Made by a program: the position numbers and the translations under genes
Shown: positions 25,591-34,359 of the stretch, piece after piece
Layout: the number at the start of each line of letters is the position of its first letter
How positions within the stretch are numbered: the first letter of the stretch is position 1
NCBI RefSeq assembly: GCF_014230055.1
Contig: NZ_JACHVA010000089.1
Location: 1 to 55,911 of the forward strand
Direction: 5' to 3'
Length of the DNA: 55,911 nt
Source: Puniceicoccus vermicola
Lineage (GTDB): Bacteria; Verrucomicrobiota; Verrucomicrobiia; Opitutales; Puniceicoccaceae
The notes under the pieces: model-generated
Database searches by the model: none
The model's input: the letters and a program-made list of their open reading frames with translations, nothing else
Told to the model about the DNA's origin: nothing

Positions 25591-26031
25591 CTATGACGAG
25601 CTCTTTAAGGAATTGAAAAATGCGACGTATTTTTCGATTTCGAACATTTTGGTTTGGAAGCCATTGGCACCCAGCTCGCGGGCTTTTTCGACATCGTGGG
25701 GGTCGTCGGAATTCGTGAGCATGATAATGATCGGGATGTCCGCAAACTCTTCCTGTTTTCGCAGTTCGGCGATGGTGTCGAAGCCGTTGAGCATGGGCAT
25801 GTTGATGTCGAGGAGGACGAGAGCGGGAGTGGGTTCCTCCCCGGTCTTCACCTTTTTCATATAAACGAGGAAATCGGGGCCACTCGAAAAGCTGAGAAAC
25901 GGGTTCGGGAGATCGGAACGCTTGTGGACTCGCTGGGCAATTGAGATGTCAATCTTGCTGTCATCGACCATGATGATGGGGTTCGAGTCGTTTAAGCATT
26001 TATAATTATTGGTCTGATTCAGTATTTGCAT
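25591..26031 (-). CDS. CheY-like response regulator (Rcp1 type), single domain
   Basis: The 146-residue protein is a lone receiver: IIMVDDSKIDISIAQR (acidic pair), phospho-acceptor Asp in LVLLDINMPMLNGFD, Thr in IIMLTNSDDPHDVEKA and Lys in GFQTKMFEIEKY. The motif around the last two is that of Rcp1-like regulators that partner phytochrome-type kinases. It has no output domain, so it probably acts by protein contact. The gene start overlaps the upstream kinase gene by 26 nt, so the two are a cognate pair. Confidence 0.9.
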   Translation of the reverse strand: MQILNQTNNYKCLNDSNPIIMVDDSKIDISIAQRVHKRSDLPNPFLSFSSGPDFLVYMKKVKTGEEPTPALVLLDINMPMLNGFDTIAELRKQEEFADIPIIIMLTNSDDPHDVEKARELGANGFQTKMFEIEKYVAFFNSLKSSS

Positions 26032-27904
26032 GGTTCTTTTTCTCCAGTGTATAGCGGATGTGGGTTGAGTTTTCGGTGGATTCGGCCCAGATGCGTCCGG
26101 AATGGCGTTCTACGATTCTCTTGCAGATGGTGAGGCCGGTTCCGGTGCCGGGACGATTTTTGTCGAGTCGCGTGAATAGGTCAAAAATGGAATCTCTTTT
26201 TTCAGGAGGGATGCTGGATCCCGTATTTTTTAAACCGAAAATCGTTTCCGTTTCGGTTGTTTCGGCCGTGAAGTATAGGACTATGCGCTCTCCCTTGGAG
26301 TATTTCAGTGCGTTTTCGACTAGGTTGCGATACAGAACATAGATGAGGTTTGGGTAGGCGCTGTGTGAGGGGAGCGGATCCATGCGGATTTTGATATTTC
26401 GGCGATCCAGCTCCGAGGTGAAATTTTCCAGGATCTTCTTCACCATGGCTTCCATATCCACAGTTTCCCTGAGAAGGGTGTCTTCTCCGATCCGCGAGAA
26501 AGCTCGAAAATCGGCGATCTGTTGGATTGCCCGAACGCATTCGTTTTCGGCATCACGGAGAAGTTCCTTCTGGGCCGCAGGAGTTTCCTCGAATTTGAGG
26601 AGATTGATGATTCCGGCGATCCGATGGAGGGGCTCACGGAGTTCGTGAGAGGAAATGTGGGAAAAGTGCTTCAGATCCTTATTAGCCTCAGAAAGTTTAT
26701 GGTTCGCGGCGATTAGGTCGTCTTCGTTGCGGGTGATGGATTCTCTCATATCGGAGAAGGCGCGGGCGAGATCACCAATCTCATCATCGCGGTCTGTCGG
26801 AAGTTTTAATTGGATCTTCCCTTTCTTCAGTTCTTTGGAAGCACGCGAGATTCTTTGAATTGGGCGGACGAGCTTGGTTGAGATGAGGAACGCGAACAAG
26901 GATGCGATGGCGATCAAAAGGGCCACGAGGGAAATGACCTGAAGGTTGATCGATGCCGAGGTTTGCGCGATGTCATCAAAGTAAGCCGCGGATCCGAGAG
27001 CGAGGGTCCGGGAGTTTTCGAAAGGTTGAAATTTTTGGAAGTGGATCAGATCTCCGGCTGCGGTCGAAAAGGCGTCGAGGCGGAATGTGATCTGAGTGCG
27101 GGGCGAATCGAAAAAATCGCCCAATTCCGGAAAATCATTCTGGGCGCGGTAATCCTCTCCTAAATCGAAACCAAAAGTACGTGTAGAGTCGGGTTGGATG
27201 AGATAATTCCCTTGGTCATCGGTGAGAAATATCTGATATCGGTCGAGGATTTTTTCAAAGAGCTTCTCGAAAAAGGGCCGAAAGTTAATGTTGATGATGA
27301 CGATTCCGAAAAATTGGTCGGACGAATCGAAGACAGGAAGGGAAACCCGAAGGGTTGGACGGTGAGGAACCTCAATGAAGTTGTCCTCGCGATTTAGATC
27401 GATCTTAGAGAAGTAGGGCTTGGTCGACATTGCACGGGGGGTATCGAGGAAATAGTCTCGATGTCCCTTTTGCCTCAGATCGGATTCCTGGATTTCTTCG
27501 ATGCTCGTCCCGATCCGGTCCAACCGAATGATTTCCTTGCCAGAGTCCTTCTTGCCGATCAATCGAATCTGGGAGTAGTTTGGCATGGCTTCGAGAGTTT
27601 CGCGGAAGATCTCTCGTAAATGGGATAGGTCTTGGTCGAGAATCGGGGATTGTGGGGCAGTCTCGTAGAGATCTCCGATCTCGCGAAGAAGAGGAAGACC
27701 CGCCAAGAGTTTGATATCGTGCGAGATCTCACGAATCGCCAGTTCTAGGTGGTTAATTTGGTTGTTTGTGTTCCTCTCCAGAGCTTCGGTCTGGAGATTG
27801 GCAATCATCGTAGTGTGTCCCCAGAAGGCGATGAGGGCCGTTATCGAGCTCGATAGCAAAACCAGTGATAAAGCTAGGATGCGAATCTTTGGAGATATTT
27901 TCAC
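26006..27904 (-). CDS. Membrane sensor histidine kinase
   Basis: This 632-residue kinase has a first membrane helix (about 8-28), a periplasmic sensor of about 270 residues with a double-Cache-like pattern, and a second helix (about 305-325). A HAMP domain follows (SRASKELKKGKIQLKLPTDR), then a HisKA box HISSHELREPLHRIAG with the phospho-His near residue 423. The HATPase has N box YRNLVENALKYSKG and G boxes LFTRLDKNRPGTGTGLTICK. The SHELREPL form is the phytochrome-like H box, in accord with its Rcp1-type partner. The ligand is unknown. Confidence 0.91.
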   Translation of the reverse strand: MKISPKIRILALSLVLLSSSITALIAFWGHTTMIANLQTEALERNTNNQINHLELAIREISHDIKLLAGLPLLREIGDLYETAPQSPILDQDLSHLREIFRETLEAMPNYSQIRLIGKKDSGKEIIRLDRIGTSIEEIQESDLRQKGHRDYFLDTPRAMSTKPYFSKIDLNREDNFIEVPHRPTLRVSLPVFDSSDQFFGIVIININFRPFFEKLFEKILDRYQIFLTDDQGNYLIQPDSTRTFGFDLGEDYRAQNDFPELGDFFDSPRTQITFRLDAFSTAAGDLIHFQKFQPFENSRTLALGSAAYFDDIAQTSASINLQVISLVALLIAIASLFAFLISTKLVRPIQRISRASKELKKGKIQLKLPTDRDDEIGDLARAFSDMRESITRNEDDLIAANHKLSEANKDLKHFSHISSHELREPLHRIAGIINLLKFEETPAAQKELLRDAENECVRAIQQIADFRAFSRIGEDTLLRETVDMEAMVKKILENFTSELDRRNIKIRMDPLPSHSAYPNLIYVLYRNLVENALKYSKGERIVLYFTAETTETETIFGLKNTGSSIPPEKRDSIFDLFTRLDKNRPGTGTGLTICKRIVERHSGRIWAESTENSTHIRYTLEKKNHANTESDQ

Positions 27905-28362
27905 TTTTCTGGTTTTTGCGGGGAGGCGCTGAAAAGCAGCGATTGTCCGATAAGGCTATTGGTGCTGCGAGACAGTGTAGAATCGGTGTCTGTCGGGATT
28001 ATGTTATCTTATGCGTAAGAAGTCGATTGAGAAGGCTAATGACGCTTTCTTGGGGGTTTTTCACATATTTTTTGTGAAAATTTTTACTCCTCAAGGATGA
28101 GAGGACAAGGGGCCAAGGGGAAATCGCGACGGAAAGGATTGGGGGTTATTCGGGAGTGAAGAAGGGATCTCCAAATTCGTCTGGAGCGAGAGCGTGGGCC
28201 AACGAATCCAAAGAGATATAAGGAATCTAACTTTTACGTTCAACCTATTAAAGAGAGCCATAGACCTTTGGACAGACGCTGACTTTTCCTGTTACGTTTG
28301 CTCAGCGTAAGGAAAGTGAACGAAGGCAGTTGAAGGATTGCTCTCTAGCTTCCGTTTCAAAG
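27905..28362. other. Non-coding gap with A/T hairpin and putative leader structure
   Basis: This 458-nt gap is between the divergent kinase and beta-helix genes and holds both promoters. TTTTCACA/TGTGAAAA (28058-28065, 28073-28080) followed by TTTTT looks like a small terminator or leader stem on the plus strand. Complementary segments occur at 28276-28282 with 28302-28308 and, interleaved, 28285-28290 with 28310-28315, about 50 nt before the beta-helix start. I found no gene. Confidence 0.4.
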
Positions 28363-29703
28363 ATGTTTAAATATATTTTATCTCTCTGTTTCTGCTTCAC
28401 TTGCTGTGCTGCGGATTTCTACATGGCCTTAGATGGGACTGGATCGCAGGATGGTTCGGATTGGTCGAATGCTTTCGAGTCTGAAGAAATCGAAACGGTC
28501 CTTAATCAGATCATGCAGCCAGGAGATACCTTGTTTCTCGGAGGGCCGACAGAAGAGGGGGGGGATGATTATGGAGATCTGCGGTTTTCGATCACCTCAA
28601 GTGGAACCGAGTCGAAACGGAAAAGCTTGATCGGCGTTGATCGAGGATACGGGTTTCCCCTGCTGAAGGGGACTCAGAAGGTCCGAAGTTACGTTACGAT
28701 CCAGTTCAAAGGGGATAGCAGTTTCTGGACTGTCCAGAATATCCGCATCGAACGACGGGATATTGGGCTGAACGCTTTGGAGGGTAGGCATCAAGGTTTG
28801 GTCTTTGACAATGTAATTATCCGTCATGTCAGGGAGGCTGCCTTTCGTTTTCAAGACTGTGACAATCTGATGATTCGGAATTGTCGGGCGGAGCGGTATA
28901 GTAACGTAGGGTTTCAATTCACCCACTCGTGCGATGGGGTGACCTTGGAGGGAGCGGTCGCCGATTGTTCTGGCACGAGCACGGAGCCTGCCCCGGAGAT
29001 CTGGAAACACACCTCCGATCCGGTCGGCTTTGATTTTCACCGGAAGGGATCTTCGGAGCCGGAGAATACCCGGATTTTGTTGCGGAATTGCGTCTCCATC
29101 AACAACCGCGAGTCGAACGGAGATTCTTATGAACAGGGTGATGGGTTTAAGTTCGAACGGAATAATCGGGATATCGTCCTTGTTGCCTGTGTAGCGAACT
29201 GGAATCGCGATGCTGGATTTGATTTAAAAGGGACGAATCAGAAGTTGGAAGGCTGCGTGGCTGTATCCAATTCCCGATATGGTTTCAAAGTTTGGTATGA
29301 TGGGATCTTGGAGAATTGCGTCGCGGTGGGGAATCGCTCCCGTCAGTTAACCTTGCCGTCGCAGAAAGGGGAGCACACCATCGTGGCAAACTACTGCACG
29401 TTTCACGCCGAGGAGAAGTCGGATGTTGGGGTGGGGACCGAAGCAGAGGGGACGACGGGGATTCTGAACCATTGCATACTCTCCTTCAGTGGAGAGAGCG
29501 GCCGTTTCACTATGGGGCCGGGGACCGTGACCTTAAATGAATCCGTGACCTTGGCAAATGCGGGAAACCCCGAAGATCCTCCTCGCTATCTGAATCCGGT
29601 TCTCCCTTGGACGGGGCTAGGGGCCCATTTTGACAACCGGACCTATGGTCGGAATAAAGGATACAGTAGCGAGCGCGTGGAGCAGATTTTCGCGAATCCT
29701 TGA
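28363..29703 (+). CDS. Secreted right-handed beta-helix protein, PL9-like polysaccharide lyase candidate
   Basis: From ATG 28363 the 446-residue product starts with a signal peptide (MFKYILSLCFCFTCCA). An N-terminal YMALDGTGSQDGSDW segment, as in many PL1/PL9-type proteins, precedes repeated short strands typical of a parallel beta-helix (NCRAERYSNVGFQF, NCVSINNRESNGDSY, DGFKFERNNRDIVL, CVAVSNSRYGFKVW). The GDGFKF...NRDAGFDLKGTNQ stretch resembles PL9 pectate lyases, which would cleave uronate glycans outside the cell. Its product could feed the GH88 pathway, though the genes are far apart. Catalytic Lys and Ca ligands cannot be placed with certainty. Confidence 0.78.
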   Translation: MFKYILSLCFCFTCCAADFYMALDGTGSQDGSDWSNAFESEEIETVLNQIMQPGDTLFLGGPTEEGGDDYGDLRFSITSSGTESKRKSLIGVDRGYGFPLLKGTQKVRSYVTIQFKGDSSFWTVQNIRIERRDIGLNALEGRHQGLVFDNVIIRHVREAAFRFQDCDNLMIRNCRAERYSNVGFQFTHSCDGVTLEGAVADCSGTSTEPAPEIWKHTSDPVGFDFHRKGSSEPENTRILLRNCVSINNRESNGDSYEQGDGFKFERNNRDIVLVACVANWNRDAGFDLKGTNQKLEGCVAVSNSRYGFKVWYDGILENCVAVGNRSRQLTLPSQKGEHTIVANYCTFHAEEKSDVGVGTEAEGTTGILNHCILSFSGESGRFTMGPGTVTLNESVTLANAGNPEDPPRYLNPVLPWTGLGAHFDNRTYGRNKGYSSERVEQIFANP

Positions 29704-29735
29704 GAGTACGCTCGACGGGCAGAGTTCTTTTGCTC

Positions 29736-29767
29736 GGGTCGAAAGAGGGTGAACTCTCTTTCGACCC
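29736..29767 (+). terminator. Hairpin after the beta-helix gene
   Basis: GGGTCGAAAGAG (29736-29747) pairs perfectly with CTCTTTCGACCC (29756-29767). It lies 33 nt after the stop codon. No T run follows on the plus strand, so termination is plausible but unproven. Confidence 0.55.
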
Positions 29768-29799
29768 AAAAAAGCGGGGCACCGAATCGGTGCCCCGCT
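29768..29799 (-). terminator. Rho-independent terminator of the yqiK operon
   Basis: On the minus strand a perfect 13-bp stem (AGCGGGGCACCGA with its complement, 29773-29785 and 29787-29799) is followed by TTTTTT (29768-29773). It is placed about 40 nt beyond the flotillin-like stop at 29837. Confidence 0.92.
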
Positions 29800-29836
29800 G
29801 AAAGGATTTGTCTGGATCGAGAGATGATCTCAGGGG

Positions 29837-31675
29837 TTATTGGGACTCGTTTTGTTCGGACTGCTCCGACTCTCCGGACTCTTCTGTTTCTCTCTTCTTT
29901 TGCGGCTCCTTCTGGATCGCTTTAGTCTGACGCGGTTCTTGTTGAATCGCTTTCCGTTTGTGCGGCTTTTCCTCGATCGCCTTGGGCTTTGGGGGTTCGA
30001 GAGCGTCGGTGAGTTCCTCGGTGAGACCGCCCGGCTTGCTCGGGTCGATACCCAGCTCGTTGAGGAGCTTGTCGACGAGAGGGGAGTTCATCCGGTAAGA
30101 GAGGAGGGACTCCATGAGTTGATTGGGCATACCGCCGCCGCCGTTTGAGACGGAGGAGTTGCCGTTGCTTGAACCTTGGCCATTGGAGCTGCCGGGAACG
30201 TTGAAGCCGTTGGTCGAGATGATCTTGATGCTGTCGATCTTCTCCATTGGTTTGACGCTGGCCTCGATGATCTGCGGGGCGACCTGGGCGAGAATCTTGC
30301 GGATCTCGAAGCTGATGATCTCCTGGTTGAGAAGGTTCTTGGCTTCGTTGATGGCCTTCTCCCCGTAAGCCTCGACCTCGAAGCGCTTGGCGTCGGCCTC
30401 GGCGACGATGCGGATCTTTTCGGCGGAGGCTTTGGCCTCGGTAACGACTGCTTCGGCCTTGTCGATAGCAGCCTGCTTCTCGGCCTCGGCGGATACCTTC
30501 ACGTCGATGGCTTCCTTTTCCGCATCCTCGCGGGCCTTGATCAACTCGATCTCCTTCTCACGATTGGCGATAGAGGTTTGACGGACGGTGGTGACGTTTT
30601 CCTCTTCCTTGACCATGAGGGAGCGGGCCTTGGCAGCTTCGGCCTCGGCTTGCGATTGTTCCTCGGACTTCTTCGCCACGGCGATATCGGAGACCTGCTT
30701 CTTGATCTCGACGGACTGCTTGCGATCGATCTCGGCTTCTTCGACCATTCGCTTGGCGAGAATGTCGCGTTCCTGAATGGTTTGTTCGGAACCAATTGCG
30801 GCCTCGCGTTCCTTCTGTTCTTGAATGATTCGGGCCTCTTCGGCTTCGCGTTTCCGAGTCGCCTTTTCCGTGGCGACGAGGGATTCCTGCGAAGCTGTCG
30901 CGAAAGCCACTTCTCTTTCCTGATCGAGGCGGGCCATTTCTTCATCCCGTTTGATGTGGAAACTCTCGCGGGAGGCTTCGAGATTTTTGGTCTCAATCTT
31001 GACCCGGGTTTCCTGCTCGATCCGGTTCCGCTCTTCCCGTTTAGACTCGGTGATCGACGTCAATTTTGCGAGACCCTGGGCGTCGAAGGCATTGTCTTCC
31101 TTGAAGTAGGTGCGTCCGGTTTGGTCAAGGGCGGTGAGCGAGACGGATTCGAGCTCAAGACCGTTCTTGAGCAAATCCTCGCTGACCGAAGACTGGACGG
31201 ACTGCACAAACTCGGTGCGTTTTTCGTGGAGCTCCTCCATACTGAGCCCCGCGGCGACGGCACGGAGAGCATCGACGAACTTACCCTGAAGAAGTTCTTT
31301 GAGCATCTCCGGTTGGAGAGTCCGGTCCCCGAGGGTCTGGGCCGCTTTCGCAATGGATTCTTTCTCGGGTTTGACGCGGACGTAAAACTCGGCCGTCACA
31401 TCGACGCGCATACGGTCGGCGGTGATGAGACCGTCCTCGTTTTTACGGTCCACTTGGAGCCGAAGAGTCCGCATGTTGACGGCGACGATCTCTTGGAAGA
31501 CCGGGAGTTTGATGGCTCCCCCGTCGAGGATGACTTTTTCTCCCCCCAAGCCGGTGCGCACGAAAGCGATCTCCTTGGAGGAGCGTTTGTAGAGTCGGGC
31601 GATGACGACTCCGAAGAAGATGAGAGCGGCGATGCCAATGCCGATCCAAGTGATGATATTGATCATGGGATTCAC
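29837..31675 (-). CDS. Flotillin-like SPFH protein (YqiK family)
   Basis: The 612-residue protein has an N-terminal membrane anchor (IITWIGIGIAALIFFGVVIA, residues 6-25) and an SPFH/band-7 domain (about 30-210). A very long Glu/Ala/Lys-rich coiled coil (about 210-460) with the flotillin-type EAEA repeats and a conserved C-terminal helix block (IISFEIRKILAQVAPQIIE) follow. The tail is Gly/Ser/Asn-rich, then highly charged with repeated KAIxxEP motifs (about 560-600). Flotillins scaffold membrane microdomains. Adjacent YqiJ/NfeD-like and PspA genes define a membrane-stress module. Confidence 0.92.
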   Translation of the reverse strand: MNPMINIITWIGIGIAALIFFGVVIARLYKRSSKEIAFVRTGLGGEKVILDGGAIKLPVFQEIVAVNMRTLRLQVDRKNEDGLITADRMRVDVTAEFYVRVKPEKESIAKAAQTLGDRTLQPEMLKELLQGKFVDALRAVAAGLSMEELHEKRTEFVQSVQSSVSEDLLKNGLELESVSLTALDQTGRTYFKEDNAFDAQGLAKLTSITESKREERNRIEQETRVKIETKNLEASRESFHIKRDEEMARLDQEREVAFATASQESLVATEKATRKREAEEARIIQEQKEREAAIGSEQTIQERDILAKRMVEEAEIDRKQSVEIKKQVSDIAVAKKSEEQSQAEAEAAKARSLMVKEEENVTTVRQTSIANREKEIELIKAREDAEKEAIDVKVSAEAEKQAAIDKAEAVVTEAKASAEKIRIVAEADAKRFEVEAYGEKAINEAKNLLNQEIISFEIRKILAQVAPQIIEASVKPMEKIDSIKIISTNGFNVPGSSNGQGSSNGNSSVSNGGGGMPNQLMESLLSYRMNSPLVDKLLNELGIDPSKPGGLTEELTDALEPPKPKAIEEKPHKRKAIQQEPRQTKAIQKEPQKKRETEESGESEQSEQNESQ

Positions 31676-31726
31676 GGATTTTGATTTGAGTAGATTAAAA
31701 AACGATGGGGATAGAGCCCCCGAAAA

Positions 31727-32455
31727 CTATTGGTGGTCGAGGTGGGGATTTTCCACGGCGATACAAGTGAAGGCTCCTTTGCCCTTGTCTCTGCCGACGA
31801 GCAGAACGTGTTCTCCTTGCTTAAAGCGCGCTTGCGGCTCGTCCGCGCGGACCATGACATAGTGCGTCCGGTCGAGTGGGCCGCGCAACTTAGCCTCCGC
31901 AGTCCTCTCGTAAGTCGCTTCACCGATGGTGATGGTGGCAACCCGGCCGATATAACTCCCGGAGGAAATCGCACTCGTCTCGTCCTTGGGGAGTATATTT
32001 CCCAGGAGGGCATTTCCCCATTTGAGCGGAAAGATGGAGACCGCAAAAGCGATGGGTGCTGCCACCATGGCGGGGAGGAGGCCGAGCCCACTTTCGCTCA
32101 GAAAAAGTTGGCCGTTGTATCCGATGCACGAGAACAGAAAGAGGAAGAGGAGGAAGCTGATGATAAACGGCACCTTGCCGAAATTCATCCAAGCGAATAC
32201 CTCAGCAACCCAGGAAGCCTCCGCGCCGCTGTCCGGGCCTGCCTCCTCCTCGATATCCATCTCAGGCTCGATCGAGAGTTCCCCGGGGAGATCGACGCCG
32301 CCGACCGCATCAAAGTCTGGTAGGACGTCGTCGATCCAGCCGAAGAGGCTGATCCCCGTGAACAAGCTGATGGTTTGCAGGATGCCGATGAGGAAGAATA
32401 TCCCCAAGGCGACGGCGAAAGGCAGGTTTTCCGCTGCCGTAAAATGCGCGTACAT
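31727..32455 (-). CDS. YqiJ-like membrane protein with C-terminal NfeD/OB-fold
   Basis: The 242-residue protein begins with an N-terminal membrane helix (about 12-35) and an acidic loop (about 45-80: PEMDIEEEAGPDSG). It then has two more hydrophobic segments (about 95-112 and 125-145) and a C-terminal OB-like domain (IGRVATITIGEATYERTAEA then HYVMVRADEPQARFKQGEHV). It matches the DUF1449/YqiJ layout, in which the OB domain works with the partner flotillin, as NfeD does elsewhere. It lies 51 nt upstream of yqiK on the coding strand. Confidence 0.85.
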   Translation of the reverse strand: MYAHFTAAENLPFAVALGIFFLIGILQTISLFTGISLFGWIDDVLPDFDAVGGVDLPGELSIEPEMDIEEEAGPDSGAEASWVAEVFAWMNFGKVPFIISFLLFLFLFSCIGYNGQLFLSESGLGLLPAMVAAPIAFAVSIFPLKWGNALLGNILPKDETSAISSGSYIGRVATITIGEATYERTAEAKLRGPLDRTHYVMVRADEPQARFKQGEHVLLVGRDKGKGAFTCIAVENPHLDHQ

Positions 32456-32482
32456 GGAAAAGACAGAGCGGGCTTGATCTCT

Positions 32483-33163
32483 TTACTCGCCGGAGAGGGC
32501 TTTCATTCGGGCTTCGATTCGTGCGCGCTTGTTCAAGTGGGCAAGCTCGACAAGCTTTGCGCTCTCGTCGGAGTTGGCCTTAATGGCAGTGCGTCGAACT
32601 CCGGTGGCGTCTTGTAGGACCCGAGTGAAGGCGCGCTCGGCCTTGTCGGCTTTGGTCACGGCGGATCCAGAGCCGGAGGCTCCGACTCCCGATTCCGATT
32701 GTCCGGCGGACGCGGCTTCCTTCTGGGATACCTTGAAGTCGTGTAGCTCATCATCCATCTCGTTGCGCTTGGCAACGAGGCCGGCGATTGCCTGATTCAA
32801 TTCGGCTTCCTGCCGTCCTAGTTCGCCCAATTGATTCTCGAGTGCGGGGAGTTGGTCCTCAATATCGAGCTGTCGTGAGATGGCCGTTTCGACGAGGTCT
32901 TTGCGCCCCTGCTTGAGGGCTTCTTCAGTTTGCTCTTCGATCCGAGAATGTTCCTCGTTGAGCTTGGTCATCGCCTTGGAAACGTGGTACTTCTGGGCGG
33001 TAATCCGTCCGAGCTCCGCTTTGACCTCGTCGAGGGCATCGTCGACTTCGGCGATTGCTTGTTCGAGAACCACCTCAGGGGCGAGACCTTCGATTTTGGA
33101 CACAATCGAGGAGGCGGTGCCAGTGATGATGCGGCGGATGCGGTTACTGATAGTATCTTTCAT
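32483..33163 (-). CDS. pspA: PspA/IM30-family phage-shock membrane-repair protein
   Basis: At 226 residues and almost wholly helical, this protein starts MKDTISNRIRRIITGTASSI, followed by PEVVLEQAIAEVDDALDEVKAELG. Long coiled coils occur (about 25-140), as in the ESCRT-III-like PspA/Vipp1 superfamily, with a Gly/Ser break near residue 175 and a C-terminal helix. It polymerises on stressed membranes. Here it sits between the YqiJ-like gene and the small RHH-like gene. Confidence 0.88.
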   Translation of the reverse strand: MKDTISNRIRRIITGTASSIVSKIEGLAPEVVLEQAIAEVDDALDEVKAELGRITAQKYHVSKAMTKLNEEHSRIEEQTEEALKQGRKDLVETAISRQLDIEDQLPALENQLGELGRQEAELNQAIAGLVAKRNEMDDELHDFKVSQKEAASAGQSESGVGASGSGSAVTKADKAERAFTRVLQDATGVRRTAIKANSDESAKLVELAHLNKRARIEARMKALSGE

Positions 33164-33258
33164 GATTTTTTGGGTTTGCTGGATTAAATACGTGCGTTGG
33201 CCAGAGCCATATGCGGGAAAACGAAAAGGGTAGGGAAAGCTTTGTCGGAGAAGATGGG

Positions 33259-33783
33259 TTACGGGTTGGGAGAATGGTCTCGCTCGGAAATTAGGCCCAC
33301 TAATTCAGAGATCGTTTCAAGTTTGTCATCGAGGAGCCTGGGGTTGTAGGTGGGCGCCTCACGGGTGAGACCGAGACGGAGAGTTTGCTCGATGACACGG
33401 AGGAGGATGCTGAGCAACTTCTCCTCGGTTTCGAGGAGGTAAGGGAGCTCTTCCTTATCGGCAGGAGGATCTTGTCGGCTGGCCAGGTAGGCAATTGCCT
33501 GGGGGAGAAGATGGGCAGCCATATCAATCAGGTCGGAATGAACCTTCTGTTTCATCTCTAACTGGCGGAGATTCTTTCGAGCTGGCTCGCCAATGCGGTT
33601 CAGTTCCTCGACTCCCTCGGCATAGGTTCCAAAATGCTCGTGATATTGCCGGAAAAAAGAGGCCACAAACCGAAGCTTTTCACTCGCGGTCACTTTTCCT
33701 CCGAAAGATTGCTGCATCAGAAACTCGTAATCGTCCTGACTGATGCGTCCGCTGATGGGGACGGTCTTGGTAGTGTCATTCAT
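33259..33783 (-). CDS. Unrecognised 174-residue protein with RHH-like N-terminus, first gene of the pspA-yqiJK operon
   Basis: I do not recognise a named family. From MNDTTKTVPISGRISQDDYE the first ~45 residues fit a ribbon-helix-helix pattern: a short strand (VPISGRIS), a helix (QDDYEFLMQQSF), a Gly-Lys-Val-Thr turn and a second helix (ASEKLRFVASFFRQY). The remainder (about 50-174) is helical and ends with a charged tail. As the promoter-proximal gene, with a perfect palindrome 38 nt before its start, it could be the autoregulator of the module. Without homology searches this is inference; it could also be a helical structural partner of PspA. Confidence 0.65.
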   Translation of the reverse strand: MNDTTKTVPISGRISQDDYEFLMQQSFGGKVTASEKLRFVASFFRQYHEHFGTYAEGVEELNRIGEPARKNLRQLEMKQKVHSDLIDMAAHLLPQAIAYLASRQDPPADKEELPYLLETEEKLLSILLRVIEQTLRLGLTREAPTYNPRLLDDKLETISELVGLISERDHSPNP

Positions 33784-33820
33784 GAGAGTCCAGGTTCGGA
33801 AGGGTGAATTGTTGGAGCAG

Positions 33821-33837
33821 TGTATAATAGTTATACA
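33821..33837. promoter_or_regulatory. Perfect palindrome TGTATAA-TAG-TTATACA, operator candidate
   Basis: Two 7-bp arms are separated by 3 nt. The site lies 38 nt upstream of the first gene of the pspA-yqiJK operon. It contains TATAAT-like -10 sequence on both strands, so binding there would block a promoter. Confidence 0.7.
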
Positions 33838-34359
33838 ATGTTCTTTCTCCAGTGCAAGAGAAATCGAAAATGTTCTAAGGAAAGGCGGAAGAAGGTGTCC
33901 TTTCTGGTCTGGGAATGAACGCTTATGGGGAATTCGGCGATAGGCCGCTGCGCCAGATTCTCTCCTCAACCGTGCTCAATCCATTATATACAGCCCACAG
34001 AGAAAGATCAAAATGGGTGCCTTCAGCTCTCTCTCAGGTTCGAGGAACATTTCCCATTGTTGACCACAGTAGTGAGCTCTAGTGGAAAGCGCTGAATCTA
34101 CTCCACCCAGTGAAGTAGCCGCTCAGCTTTAGCTGCGCGGTACTGGAGGTGCGAAATGCTTTTTGCTATGGCGCATCGCAAGAGAAGCCCGAGACGTACG
34201 TTGGTCCTCTCTAACCTCTTTCGCAAAGCTGAAGGCTGGAGGGGAAAGAACCATTTTCTTTCGACCACCAGGTCCGATTTTCTTTCGTGAAACTGTCTCC
34301 ATTATAGAATGGTCCAGATGTCCTTGTGCCATCCCATTAGAAATGTGAGGTCGTGCACG
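33838..34359. other. Gap without recognised genes, with REP-like hairpin
   Basis: Short open frames are present but none looks coding. The stretch GTAGCCGCTCAGCTTTAGCT to 34143 forms an imperfect hairpin (34115-34143, GTAGCCGC pairing with GCGGTAC across CAGC-TTT-AGCTG), related in words to the hairpins after the RAYT gene. Otherwise nothing is recognised. Confidence 0.45.

Noticed and set aside
30176-31684. 502-codon plus-strand frame opposite the flotillin gene
   Set aside because: It mirrors the coiled-coil codons of yqiK and gives a leucine/glycine-rich low-complexity peptide; a shadow.
34129-34348. Overlapping short frames that might be a small gene
   Set aside because: Both strands are open over about 200 nt but the peptides show no recognised motif or ribosome site; likely non-coding.
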